From contig NC_037091.1 of assembly GCF_002994745.2 (NCBI RefSeq), forward strand, positions 58,017,612-58,081,611: a stretch of 64,000 nucleotides of DNA, given 5' to 3'. Made by a program: the position numbers and the translations under genes. How positions within the stretch are numbered: the stretch's first letter is position 1; each line of letters begins with the position of its first letter. Below, in pieces: positions 1-10,587 of this stretch. Under the pieces are notes generated by a model, which ran no database searches, had not been told where the DNA came from, and saw only the letters and a program-made list of their open reading frames with translations. Source of the DNA: Rosa chinensis. Lineage: Eukaryota > Streptophyta > Magnoliopsida > Rosales > Rosaceae.

Positions 1-277
1 AACTTAAATTACTGCTAACAAATATGTTGGGCACAAACCTTGGAAGTGCTTGTGTGCGGTTAAAACAGAATGGTAATGTGGGTTACTGGGTAAATTGGAT
101 CCAGATATTCAAACACAGGACAAGATCGAACATTAATTACCAAGACTTGATTTCAGGTGATTGAATAGACAGACAACTTGAAGAAGAGAGACGAAGCGAC
201 CTTACCATTTCCAACTGACCAAGATCTGAAAAATGCAAGGTAAAAAAAAAAGACGGAAAAGGAGGAACAAAATCAAA

Positions 278-355
278 GGATATAGGTGGAATAGGTAAGA
301 CTTAAGAGTGAGTGTTTCATCGAAACTCTCATCTCTTACCTAACCACCTATATCC
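278..355 (-). ncRNA. candidate miR482/2118-like microRNA hairpin
   Basis: The arms 278-300 and 334-355 are nearly perfect inverted repeats around a loop of about 30 nt, giving a 78-nt stem-loop. Read on the minus strand, the 3' arm begins TCTTACCTATTCCACC and ends ATCC, the pattern of plant miR482/2118 3p species (TCTTnCCTAnnCCnCCCATnCC). The 5' arm has the matching GGATATAGGTGG form. A TATA-like box (about 416-423, minus orientation) lies some 60 bp upstream of the hairpin, as in many MIR genes. The plus strand would also fold, with 3p TCTTACCTAACCACC; the minus strand is preferred because of the TATA box and closer family match. Members of this family, when 22 nt long, target NBS-LRR mRNAs and trigger phased siRNAs. 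Family assignment is inference from memory; small-RNA data were not available. Confidence 0.45.
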
Positions 356-906
356 AAAACTCCCTCATTTCGTTTTGGTTTGTGCCAGAATAAGCAACCT
401 CATTCTTCTACTCTTCTATATATAAGTCACACACACAGAGAATGGCATTTAGGGGTTTAGACCAACAGGCTAGGGACTTGGGGCATCATAGCTCACTCAA
501 AACCAAACACGCAAAAGCCCATCAGGGAGAAATTGAAACCAAAATGAGAGTGAGATGAATAGCTTTGAAAAACAAGTCCAAACAGAAAACATATTAACAT
601 GGATCAACCAAAGAGAGTTTCTTCTTGGTTGGTAGCTTGGTTTGCCATCACCAAACATCTCATCTACCTATGAAAGACCATCACATACAAAAGAAGCAAG
701 AAAGCGCATCTCTATCTCTGAAAACCACATCTCTTCTCCATCTTCTGGACTTTTGCCGTATACTAATTATTCTCACTATCTGATGCATTCCATATTTATA
801 GTTACCATATAACGAGGCATTATATACTTAAGGCATGTAATATAAACATCACTACTGTTCTCCACCCCAGCTCTCTCCCTTATTACTTACTGTCTTCCAT
901 CATATT
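356..906. other. spacer: candidate MIR promoter and 3' flank of the CCCH gene
   Basis: No ORF of note. The left part carries the TATA-like box near 416-423. The right part is A+T-rich and should contain the 3' UTR and polyadenylation site of the minus-strand CCCH gene, which stops at 907. Nothing else is recognisable. The first 277 bases of the window are likewise without a recognisable feature. Confidence 0.3.
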
Positions 907-3043
907 TTACCTGATTGGCCTGCTGGGCGTATTGTTGCCACCAGCAAGCTCCTTCTCCTCCTCAGTGAGCGCGTGGCGAAAATGGCAGCGATGGCCATAT
1001 GGACAGACATCACCGGCTAGCACCATTCTGCAGACCTCGGTCTTGTAGCGCGGGTGGCGAATCACCGGGCGCAGCTCCTCCACACCGTGAGCAAATTGGC
1101 AGTGGTCTTTGTAGGGGCAGTCACCAGACTCCTGCCATTTGTTGCAGAGTTCAGTCTTGAACATTCCCTGGTTGAACACCTCCAGTTCAAGTGGCACTTC
1201 CTCTTTCTTCCCTCCTTGAACGTACACCTTTTGCTGCATCACACATAATCATCAGAAGGAGATCCAATGTTTCAAGAGCTAAGTTACAGAAAGAATTATC
1301 ACATATCTCTGGCATTTTCACAAACAGGTCATGTGCATTGCTTATATGTAAAGCCTAAATGCGCTCAATCAAACTAATGGCTTTCCCCAATCAACACAGT
1401 ATTAGAAGAGGCATGTTTCAAGAATATATTTAGAGGTAGTATCATCACCTATATCATTCTGGCAATTTCACATACAGTTTATGTGCATTGCTTATATACA
1501 GAGTCTAAATGTGCTCTACCAAACTAAGGGCTCCACCCACTGCAATGAATCAAGGCTCATGCAATTGCAGCCCAAGTTTCCCCCAATTTAAAACACAAAG
1601 GAGTCCATGATCAAAAGTAATCAAAGACAGCAAGAGCAGTAAACAAAATCGAAAATCAAATTAATGATTCAAAGCAAATGCTTGCACAGCCAACCAAATA
1701 GGATTCCCATGAGCAAAAGTAAACTTGAACACAGAGAAGAATATAGTGCTCCGTGTGCAATTGATTTCTGTATCTTACCAATTTCACTTCTGACAGTAAA
1801 ACTCTCACTCTAACAGTACGAACACCAAGTAAATAGACTATTAGAAAGATTACAAAACACCAAGTAAAATGCAAACCAAAGCAATTTGATTAAAATTACC
1901 AAGAATGACATGTAAAAGTAAAATAGCATCGACTTACTGAAGCACTGATTGCCTTGGCGATTCGAGATCTGGCCGCTGTCTGAATCCGAGCGGCGGCGTT
2001 GGTAGCAGCGGTCACCGGAGGAAGCTTCACGTAGCCGTTGGACCTCACCGATATGCTCTTCGGCAGCGAAATCCTCTCCACATCAACATTCTCGGCCTCT
2101 TCACTCGTCGGACTCTGATCGCTCAATTCCTCTTCCTCTTGAGCCGACGACTTGCCGTCAATTGACAGGCCGCGAATTCCGTTGACGATCCCAAACGGCG
2201 ACCTCTGCACAGAGCTTGAAGAAGCTTCGATCTCTTTCTGGATGGAGGCGTGGATGAGGAGACTGAGTTGCTTGTTCAGCTCGACGTTGACGTTGCGGAG
2301 GTGGCTGTTCTCACGGCGGAGAGCGTCGGCTTCCTCCGCCGCCTCGTGGAGGCGCTTCAGGCAGAGGCTGTGGCGGTTGACCATCTCCTGCCGGTTTTGG
2401 ACCAGCAGAGACTGGTAGAGTTTGTTGCGGTAGGCCTGCGACGTGTCGGAGTTTGATTGGACGCCGTAAGGTGCGACGGAAGAAGGCTTTGGACCGAAGA
2501 TCGAGGAGGAGTAAACGGAGCTGTAAACACCGCCGTACGGTTGAGGCTGCGATGATGACATTGCGGAGGTTCCGATGCGAGCTGAGGCGGTGGAGTAGGC
2601 GACGTCGTTTTGCATTCTCGGTTTCAGTTTCACTGTACGTAACCAAACAAGAACAAATTTCCGATCACTTCAGCATAAATTTTTCCTTCAAATCACGAAA
2701 TTATACAATCAAGAAAATCATACAAACAGTGAATCACAGTTTTCTTGCACTTTCGCTTCGATTTTCTCTAATTACGTTCTTGAATTTTAAAGATGACCGT
2801 TCCTAAATCCTAATCTTCAAGAAACAATTTTGCTTCAGTTTAACGCCTCAAGAATTGGATCAAGCTCGGTAAAATCAACAATCCGATCAAGAAAAAAAAG
2901 AAGAAGAGATTCATGTATCGAGGAACAGAGATTTCACATACTAAGAAGCAGATCTAGGATTGAACAAACAAATTGAGCGACGAATTAAAGCGGAGAGAAA
3001 GGAATTGGTTACCTCCAGAAGCACTGAAGTCGTAACGTGACAT
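907..3043 (-). CDS. C3H15: tandem CCCH zinc-finger RNA-binding protein, C3H14/C3H15 (CDM1) type
   Basis: Exons join(3043..3013, 2632..1938, 1233..907), about 350 aa. The last exon holds two TTP-type fingers, both C-x8-C-x5-C-x3-[17 protein letters not shown]... followed about 38 residues later by [16 protein letters not shown].... Spacing and lead-in sequences (KTELC, KTEVC) fit mRNA AU-rich-element binders. Exon 2 encodes a serine-rich N-terminal region and a predicted coiled coil (leucine/arginine-rich, about residues 78-125). The first exon ([10 protein letters not shown]) is tiny; it splices in frame to exon 2, where an alternative ATG lies at 2615 (start MQNDVAYS). A TATA box lies about 65 bp upstream of the first ATG. 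Family knowledge: Arabidopsis C3H14/C3H15 are cytoplasmic mRNA regulators acting in anther callose metabolism and secondary wall formation. Product family certain; first exon and exact orthology less so. Confidence 0.88.
1305..1535. repeat. diverged direct duplication inside CCCH-gene intron 2
   Basis: Copies at about 1305-1385 and 1455-1535, 150 bp apart, share blocks such as ATGTGCATTGCTTATAT and TCAAACTAATGG-like tails, roughly 75-80 percent by eye. They lie in the 704-bp intron between the coiled-coil exon and the zinc-finger exon. No coding potential or transposon ends are seen. Confidence 0.6.
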
Positions 3044-3106
3044 AACGGAGAAGCTCTCTCCGATCTGAGAGAAAAAGGAGAGTTGAGGAATAGAGGTAGA
3101 GGCTGG

Positions 3107-3115
3107 CTTTTATAG
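3107..3115 (-). promoter_or_regulatory. TATA box of the CCCH gene
   Basis: CTATAAAAG on the minus strand, about 65 bp upstream of the ATG at 3043, with a CT-rich leader between. This spacing gives a short 5' UTR of roughly 35-40 nt. Confidence 0.6.
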
Positions 3116-3119
3116 GAGT

Positions 3120-4708
3120 GAGGAGAAAGGGGGAGAAGAATTTGGAGGGAAAAAGAGGAAGCAGAGCGTATCCAAAACCGTCCTCTAACTGAATGCCAGC
3201 TCAGCTCTCGAGGCTAAATTTACATGGACTACCCTCGGAATTCTAACAGTTGGCTTTCGTATGTACTTGGGTATTTCGTCATTTTAAAGCGTCGATATCG
3301 TTAGGACAAAGATCCAGTAGTTGTGTCTGGAGCTAATTTGAACCGTTGGATTCCCACGTGTTGCTCATCTACAGCGTCTGAACCAGTTCACTGTGAAGAA
3401 TGTTGAGCTCCAAGAAACAGACACTACCAGTAGTTTTATCCTACTCCCTCCCCTCTCCCTGTGTTGGTTCACGTGGTTAGAGTGGCAACTGACATCCACC
3501 CGCCACTTTACACGATTTGGCCTAATTACCCTCGCAAATTTTTCTTTAATTCTAAAAATTAAAATCTCATCCACAATTACGGAGAGAAATATTACTCAAG
3601 CAACTTAGTCTCAGTTAATTACACTCACTTTTTAAATATGAATATGAGACTCACTCGCTCCATATTGTATAGCGATTACTCATTAGTAGAAAATATTGCA
3701 CGCGCTATCTTACCACCAACGATAATCCAACTCTTGAATAATAGTTGCCCCATTGACAATTAACTAAATCTCATCTATAAATGCCTCTTTGTTTCACCTA
3801 TAATTATAATGCTAGAAGTATTCCCCGATTTTTTTAAACTAATACATATCACATAGTGTGAATGAATTTTCGGACCATCCTAATCGTCCAACGGTCTTTT
3901 TTATTTCTTAATTTTACTTATTCTTATTATAAAAATAAGCTATTAGAACAACTTTAAGAAGGTGAAGGGATATATTAGACAGGTTAGGTTGTGAAAAGCG
4001 ATGAGTTGCGGTTAGCTTTACATTGTTGCTTAGTTTGGAAGCTCATTGAGAGGGAGGCTGATGGTGGTCTTTTGGTCTTTTTGGGGTCTTCAATTTTCAG
4101 CTGGGTTATGAAATGAAATAGAAGTTTAATGCAAGAAGAATTGTGAAGGAAGTGAAGAGCCATCATTTTCGGTTGGTTTTAGAGGGAGTTTTGCTTCTTT
4201 ATCACAACTATAACTACCCCTTTTTGTCCGAACATATGTAGCTCCTCCATCAAAATCTAATAACATATGCATGTTTGGTGAATCATCACATAAAGAATTA
4301 TCTTATAACCAAACTAGTGATGAGATGAATCACTCGAGGGCTTATTCGTGAACAATTATTAGAAGAAGCACTTCATGTAAAAAATATACACACACGTATA
4401 GATTCTCTATTATTTTTTCAAAAATTTTACCACGCACGTTCAATTTTATGTTAGAAGCAATGAGCGTCGACATGATAGATCGAATAATTAACTCAATCCA
4501 AGTCCAAGTACAAACTCATTTGAACTTTGCATGTTCATTCGGCACCGGTCATTCTTTTTTATCCACATAGCTTTTGCTAATTAGATCTCATCTTGATACA
4601 GTACATATGAGTAAATAAGTATATTTAGTTACTAATTATCAAATTTATGTCACAAACCAATAATATAGGACGTTTTTATTTACTGAATTAAAAATTACCA
4701 CAAAAGCG
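3120..4708. other. intergenic, no supported gene
   Basis: Upstream region of the CCCH gene and 3' flank of the first B-box gene. It holds only short AT-rich ORFs, including one of 60 codons on the minus strand at 3984-4166 with no recognisable family. A CACGTG-type motif occurs near 3355. Confidence 0.3.
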
Positions 4709-4972
4709 TCAGTCGATCTTGATTTTTTTTTTTTAATAAAGAAATTATCTTCATATAATAGAAACTCAATAGAGTTGATTACAATTGTGGTGTAGCACTT
4801 TCAAAAGACAATTTTGGAGTGTTATCAAATCATAAGAAACTTATACTAGGCTCAAGCCAGAATGATCATTACATACCCTTCTGCTGTTTAGATCTATAGA
4901 CAGAACAAGAAAATGTGGTAGTACCCACAATGGTACATAAATATAGGTAAACTCATTCAGTCGATCTTGATT
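4709..4972 (-). mobile_element. short poly(A)-tailed retroposon with 16-bp target duplication
   Basis: The 16-bp sequence TCAGTCGATCTTGATT occurs at 4709-4724 and again at 4957-4972. Directly inside the left copy is a poly-T run, so the inserted ~232-bp body (4725-4956) is a minus-strand retroposon with a poly(A) tail. No A/B-box promoter was seen, so it could be a 5'-truncated LINE tail or a SINE. The flanking duplication and poly(A) are directly visible; the class is inference. Confidence 0.75.
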
Positions 4973-5390
4973 ATGTACTACACGTATTTAGTTATTTACA
5001 AACTTGTACAATATTTCAATATACTTGATACCTAAATTTGATTAAAAAAAATCTTCGCACTATTGCCTCAACATGTGAGAATGTACATGTAATATTAGTT
5101 CTAATTAAAAGAATAAAAATTTTATTTTATTTTATATTTTATTTTGAATGATAGGGTTTGGAGTCAAGTCAAGTTGGGAGGCTTATCTCTACGTCCATAT
5201 TATCATTCATTATAGATTGCTGCATTGAGGGAGATGTAATATCTATACTTCAAGCATGCTTAGTAGCATTACAGATATCCTCGTAGAGAACATCCTACAG
5301 AAAGCCAAGAGCCTTATCTAAATACAGATTAATAATATGATCTAAAGAGTAACGAATATAAGAGCTTCAGTGACGGTGATGTTTTGCTTC

Positions 5391-7866
5391 TTAATTGCTT
5401 GCAAATCGACCTCCCACCCGCTTACGTGTATCAGCTATGGCTTTCCTCTTTTGGTATCGAATTTTCCTTTCATACCTTAAAAAAGAAAAGACAATACTTA
5501 ACCTCTGCATGCGTGTATATAGAAACTAAAGACAGAAATCAAGGCACCACTTAAATATGCTTTAAAATAAATCACAGACTCGAAAAGATCAAGCTACTTA
5601 CTTTAAAATTCTTTTTAACCTAATTTCTTTTTTGTGAATCCTCCATATATAAAACAACCATTGGCTTAAATACGGTACTTATTTCAATGAAGGTATTATA
5701 GACAATTCATATGATAAAGAAAAATGATGTTGAGATTAATTTTTAGGGTGAGCGTAGTACTATACCTTATAATAACTAATATTTTTGAAGGGTCTAGAGA
5801 AGAAGTGACTTGTAGTACTTACACACGAGAATGCTTCTTCTGCTTGTACCTCATCACGGCATTTGCTCTGGCGTCAAAGACTTGTTCACCCTTGACACCT
5901 TGTGAAACGACACTAGTGCTTAAAGGATTGTAGAGTACTGACGAGCAGGGCGAACATAAAGATCCATTGACAGGAATAGAAGAACTTTCACACGGACCGT
6001 CCATGGAGGCTGCCGCCGTATCTAGGTTGTGATAATTGCCGTTCCCGTGATCATCAAGCAGCTTCTGGGTTCTCAGAATAAGATCTTGATCATCTTCGTC
6101 TCCGATTAGTTCTTCCAAGTTCAGGAATGCTAGATACTCATCATCAGGTATATTTGAATCATCATCACAAACCCCAAGCTGGTCTTGCATCTTTTCAGAT
6201 CGCAGCTACAGAAACAGTCATTACTAATTAAGTGTTCTTTAGTTTGAACAAACAGAAAATATATACCGACATACCAAGTTTGTAAATATTTATGTCCAAT
6301 TGTGATAATATTAGCAAAATAAGCACATTAATTGTATTCCTCATTGGACATGCATAATAAGATATAATGCCTTGGTTAACTACCCACTATTGTAATTAAC
6401 TAACTCCACACCCACCCGAATGCATGTGTGTTTTTCTAGTGTCTACTAATACTAGAAGGTGCAAAGTTACTCCTGTCATGCAATAAACAACTAAATAAGC
6501 AAATATTGTTGCAATTACTTTTGGTATGCAACATGAAGATAAGAAGATCAATCATGAACATTTGACCATTTATCATATGATTTTTCATCTAACAATTTAT
6601 CCCAATTTATCATAACAAGTAACCAATTAAGTATATGATAGTAGCTCTATATGTCATAGTGTCCCTTACCAACTATATGTCGTTGTCGACGTGAAGTGTT
6701 AACGGCCCACATACCTGATGGTGGGCGTTGTTGACATTGAGATTGACAATCATGAATTCGTGATCAAGGCAAAAATGGAACCAAGAAAATTTGAATGGAA
6801 TATGGGAGGACCCAACAAATGAACTAACAGAATCTATCGCATTTTCATTGGAAAAAGTCACAGTCAACTTTAACCTGCAACCAGACAAAAAAAAAAAAAA
6901 AATCTTTAACTTTCAACATAATTTGAACACGTACGTATGCTCAATTTTTTTGTTCTCAATTCTAGCTGGAAGGCCAAGTTTAAAGTTCAAACGAACAACA
7001 ATATAAACTATAACAATTTTTAGATCAACTAAAAGATTTTGTTTTTGGCTATATATTCACAAGCATACATGTCAGTGATGTCACTCGCTAGCTTTACCAC
7101 AAAATGATGATCATGTAAACCATTTTGGATTCCGAATGTTGGTGAAAGTGGGGTGGAATCAGATGATTTAGCTAGAGAATTACATTTGCTGAGAATTTTT
7201 TTTTAAAATTTTCTTTTCTACATCTCACTCATTTATTTCATGATGCCATGAGATTTAAATTCATAACTTTCACATAATTATTACAAATTACTCAACATGA
7301 CAGTTCACCGACAAAAAAAGAAAAAAGACTTTTAGTAAGCAAATGATTTGAATAAAAAGAACTATGCCTGACTTTTTGGAGAAATGGATCGACCAAATCA
7401 CCTGACTAGTTGTATTGCTGCACAGTCCAAGAGGAACACTAGTCTGAATCATTTGCAAGTCGAGAATCTGGCCCAAAATATCCAAGCTCCCCACATGACT
7501 TGTACTACTAGTGTGATCATGATTCACTTGCAAACCCCAAATTGCTGGTAAGTCCTCGGCAGCCGGGCAACCCGTGTAACTGTTGATTGAAAGTCTCTGA
7601 TGCACCTGGGATGTCGTCACATGGTGGTTCCGGTCACACAAGTGGCACATAAGCTCGATGCCACCGTCGCAGCTGCCGTGATCCAAACAGCCAACATAAG
7701 CTGAGAGGTAGTTGCCGGAGTCGTATAAGATGGTACGGGGATGCCGGTTCACTACTTGGTTAGCTGAATGAAGTTTTGCATCGCAAGACAGGCAGAGATG
7801 TGCCGCATCGGCTTTACAGTGTACAGCTCCGCTTGAGGTCGAGCAAAAGTCACAAATTTTCGCCAT
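5391..7866 (-). CDS. B-box/CCT protein, BBX27-like copy A (B-box 2 degenerate)
   Basis: Exons join(7866..7402, 6205..5823, 5475..5391), about 310 aa. B-box 1 is intact (C5, C8, C17, C25, C28, H33 and following HPR motif). B-box 2 has lost its first two zinc cysteines (Y48 and G51 where copies B and C have C48 and C51), while the later CxxC and histidines remain. The acidic middle resembles the other copies, starting with a QDQLGVCDDDSNIPDDEY block. The CCT motif is split by the last intron: RYKQKKHSR in exon 2, then YERKIRYQKRKAIADTRKR in exon 3, ending a few residues after the GGRF. Likely a nuclear transcriptional cofactor; B-boxes and CCT mediate protein-protein and NF-Y/DNA contacts in this family. 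Part of a local three-copy family with 8893-10149 and 36599-38842. Last-exon splice site chosen because it restores the CCT consensus. Confidence 0.82.
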
Positions 7867-8892
7867 GGATGATCTCAGCTTGATCTTCTTGTTTGTTCTT
7901 GATCTGTAGGAGCTTCAATTGCCTTTGTTTGTTGGTTTCAGAACATTAACATATTGGTTCTAACTCCGACAAGTTATGGAAACCTAGCTTTTAAATAAAG
8001 CACAAACAGTCTGTTGCCCCGGCCCCCTGCACTTCTCTGCCTAACTCCTAAAACGCATACGCCAAATGATTAGGCCATGAGATTTGTTAGCCGTCTGCGT
8101 CAATAGTGAGTAAGGGTTAGGCATTCCGGTACGGCAGTCGGGCCGGAGTGTGGGAGTTTCTCGGCCACGAATTTTGTTACCGAGTTTGATGGGAGAAATA
8201 ATGTTACCTCCAATATCCAGGGTTTCCTTTCCCATGAGGAGGCTGCTTGGCGGAAGAGTACCAAGTCTTAATTGCCCCATGTCATCCTGATTACACATTC
8301 GGTAGAAACCATGTGGAGGTTTCGTTTCTTTTCATTTGATTGAGTATGGCACGAATACGCGAGTTGCCTTCTCATGACCTTTCAATTTCGACAAGTGTGA
8401 TGCACTTACAGGGTGCTTTAAAAAGTTCAGTAGCCTAATAAACTTTCCATCACAACATAGGCAAAGATATAATGCATAAACTTCATTGTACATATATAGG
8501 TGGTCTTAATGCTCTTCACAAAGTTTCCTCTTGAAGAACGTAAGTGCTAAGCACTTGAAATTTTAACCCAATATGGTCATACAATTTTTCTCACCAAAGT
8601 AGACATCAATTTCTCAAAAATAGTGTTCAATTTATATAAATAGAATAACTGACTTTGATTAATAATTTTTGAAGAGTGATGGACCAAAATATATGCAAAA
8701 ATGCAACTTGCTTCTCAAATTTATTATATAAGCTTTGCTAATGATGAGCATCATTAGTTGATGTTTTCCCATTATTATATGGTTAACACACAAAAATCCT
8801 AGTATTTCAACTAAAGGTATAAGAACTTGTTGCGTGTGATATATGATGAACTTATTCTACGTCTTGCTTCTTGTGCAGTTGTGCACTTGTGC
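7867..8892. other. spacer between B-box copies A and B, promoter of copy A
   Basis: A TATA-like TATTTAAA (minus, about 7993-8000) lies some 130 bp upstream of the copy A start. A minus-strand ORF of 85 codons (8041-8298) has slightly higher GC but no family I recognise. The remainder is AT-rich and should hold the 3' end of copy B. Confidence 0.35.
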
Positions 8893-10149
8893 CTACACAA
8901 ACCGGCCATTCACACGCTTACGTACAGCAGCTCTTGCTTTCCTATTTGGATATCGAATTGTTTTTGCATGCCTGAAAATCAAAAGGCACAGCAAAGCATC
9001 AGACAATTTACACCAGTGACAGACTTGTATCTCATAAGTGGTTTAGAGGTTTACGAAGTGGCTTGTACTTACGAACGGGATCGCTTCTTCTCTTTGTACC
9101 TAATCATGGCCTTTGCTCTGGCTTCCAATTGTTCTTCACCCTTGAGGCCGCAGGAACTAACATTGCCTGGAATTGTACAGAATACGGACGAAGAGGTCGA
9201 CGAAGATGAAGACCCATTGATGTGAATAGAGGCTTCTGCTCTTGATTGGTCCATGGTGGAGGAGGCATAAGACAACGGTACATCATCATGATTATTATCA
9301 TCATCATCTACGAGTAATCCTAATTCAAAGTTTAGGACTGCCAAACATTCAGCATTCGATAAATTGGAATCATCAGGACAAGTGAGTTTCTTGCAGACCT
9401 GGATCTGATCTTGCACATTTTGAGAATCAACCTACAAGATCGATCATTTATATGTGAATTTTCTTCTAATACATTATTTAAAAAGTACCGAAGATACATA
9501 GTTCTAGGTCTTACCAAGTGTGGAAACATATCCAAGAACATACCTGACTAGTACTTTGAACCGGACTCGTCCACTGCCAAATTGATTCTGTATGCAACGG
9601 AACTCCAACGGTGCTTGATGTGTTAGAAGATAGGTGATGACTCGTTTGTTCTTGGCCATATATAAGCTGATGTACTGAATTTGAATCGATATTTATACTG
9701 GTTTCCTGATCAGTGAGCTGAAGCCTTTTCAAGTGAAGAATCTGGTGGCCAAGAGTATTTAAATGTTCCACACAATATCTACTGGTTATAGAGAGAGTGA
9801 TGTCATCATTCAGCTGGAAACCCCACATTGCTGCAAACTGCTCAGCAGAAGGGCAACCTGTGTAACCGGAGAATTGCCTTTTTGGGTGTGATCGGGAACT
9901 AGAGATCTCATGCTGGCTCTGGTCACAGAAATGACACATGAGCCTGATGCGGTGATCGTTGTGATCTAGACACTGAACATAGGCTGAGAGGTAGTTGCAT
10001 GAATCACATAAGACTGTACGGTGGTGCCGGTTTACAATTGCGTTAGCTGAGTGGATTTTGGCATCGCAGGAAAGGCAAAGATATGCTGCATCGGCTTTAC
10101 AGTGTACCACTGGCCTTGATGCCAAGCAGAACTCGCAAATTTTCTCCAT
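8893..10149 (-). CDS. B-box/CCT protein, BBX27-like copy B
   Basis: Exons join(10149..9544, 9431..9073, 8971..8893), about 347 aa. Starts MEKICEFC; B-box 1 and B-box 2 keep all zinc ligands (C5, C8 ... C48, C51), though B-box 2 carries a few extra residues (DHNDHRIRLMC). The middle has the family blocks YTGCPSAEQFAAMWGF, HQILHLKRLQL and ESIWQWTSPVQ. The CCT motif is split across the last intron: RYKEKKRSR then TIRYPNRKARAAVRKRVNG and ends after GRFV, so the CCT is close to consensus and terminal. Compared with the larger copy C, two introns are missing here and in copy A. Function inferred from family: nuclear regulator of light or developmental transcription. The likely 5' leader exon is 4.2 kb upstream, at about 14354-14720. 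Confidence 0.86.
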
Positions 10150-10587
10150 CTTTAATATGTAGTCCTACTTCGCAATGATCATGTAAAGCTTCAAAACTAA
10201 TCCAAAGCTTGAAATCCTCATTATGTGAAGCTTCACGAACCTGCATGCGGACCGGTTAATATATGAAAAGGTCAAGTCATGATCTGCTCTTCATGCATGT
10301 TTTCAATTAAACACCCCATATTTTATTTAAAATGAAGATATTTTATTAAAAATGAAGAAAGACCTGCCATAAAGAAAGAAATTAACGAAAGCGGAACTTA
10401 AGAAGATGAAATAATTAACAAACCGGAAAGAAAACCTACAAAGGGGAACTTAAGATATAAGACCCAAGTTATCCTCATCTCAATGCGAAAGTATGAATGA
10501 AGAGTTGCGTACAAGATCCATAAGCACAAAATAAGTATACCAAAAAGATGAAGAATTAGTGGTTTGGATATATAATATATATACATC

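Noticed and set aside
2152..2806. Plus- and minus-strand ORFs overlapping the CCCH gene exon 2
   Set aside because: Shadow frames of the real exon (arginine-rich translations of a leucine/serine-rich coding strand).
3984..4166. 60-codon minus-strand ORF starting MMALHFLHNSS
   Set aside because: No domain, no homologue recognised, AT-rich surroundings; length expected by chance.
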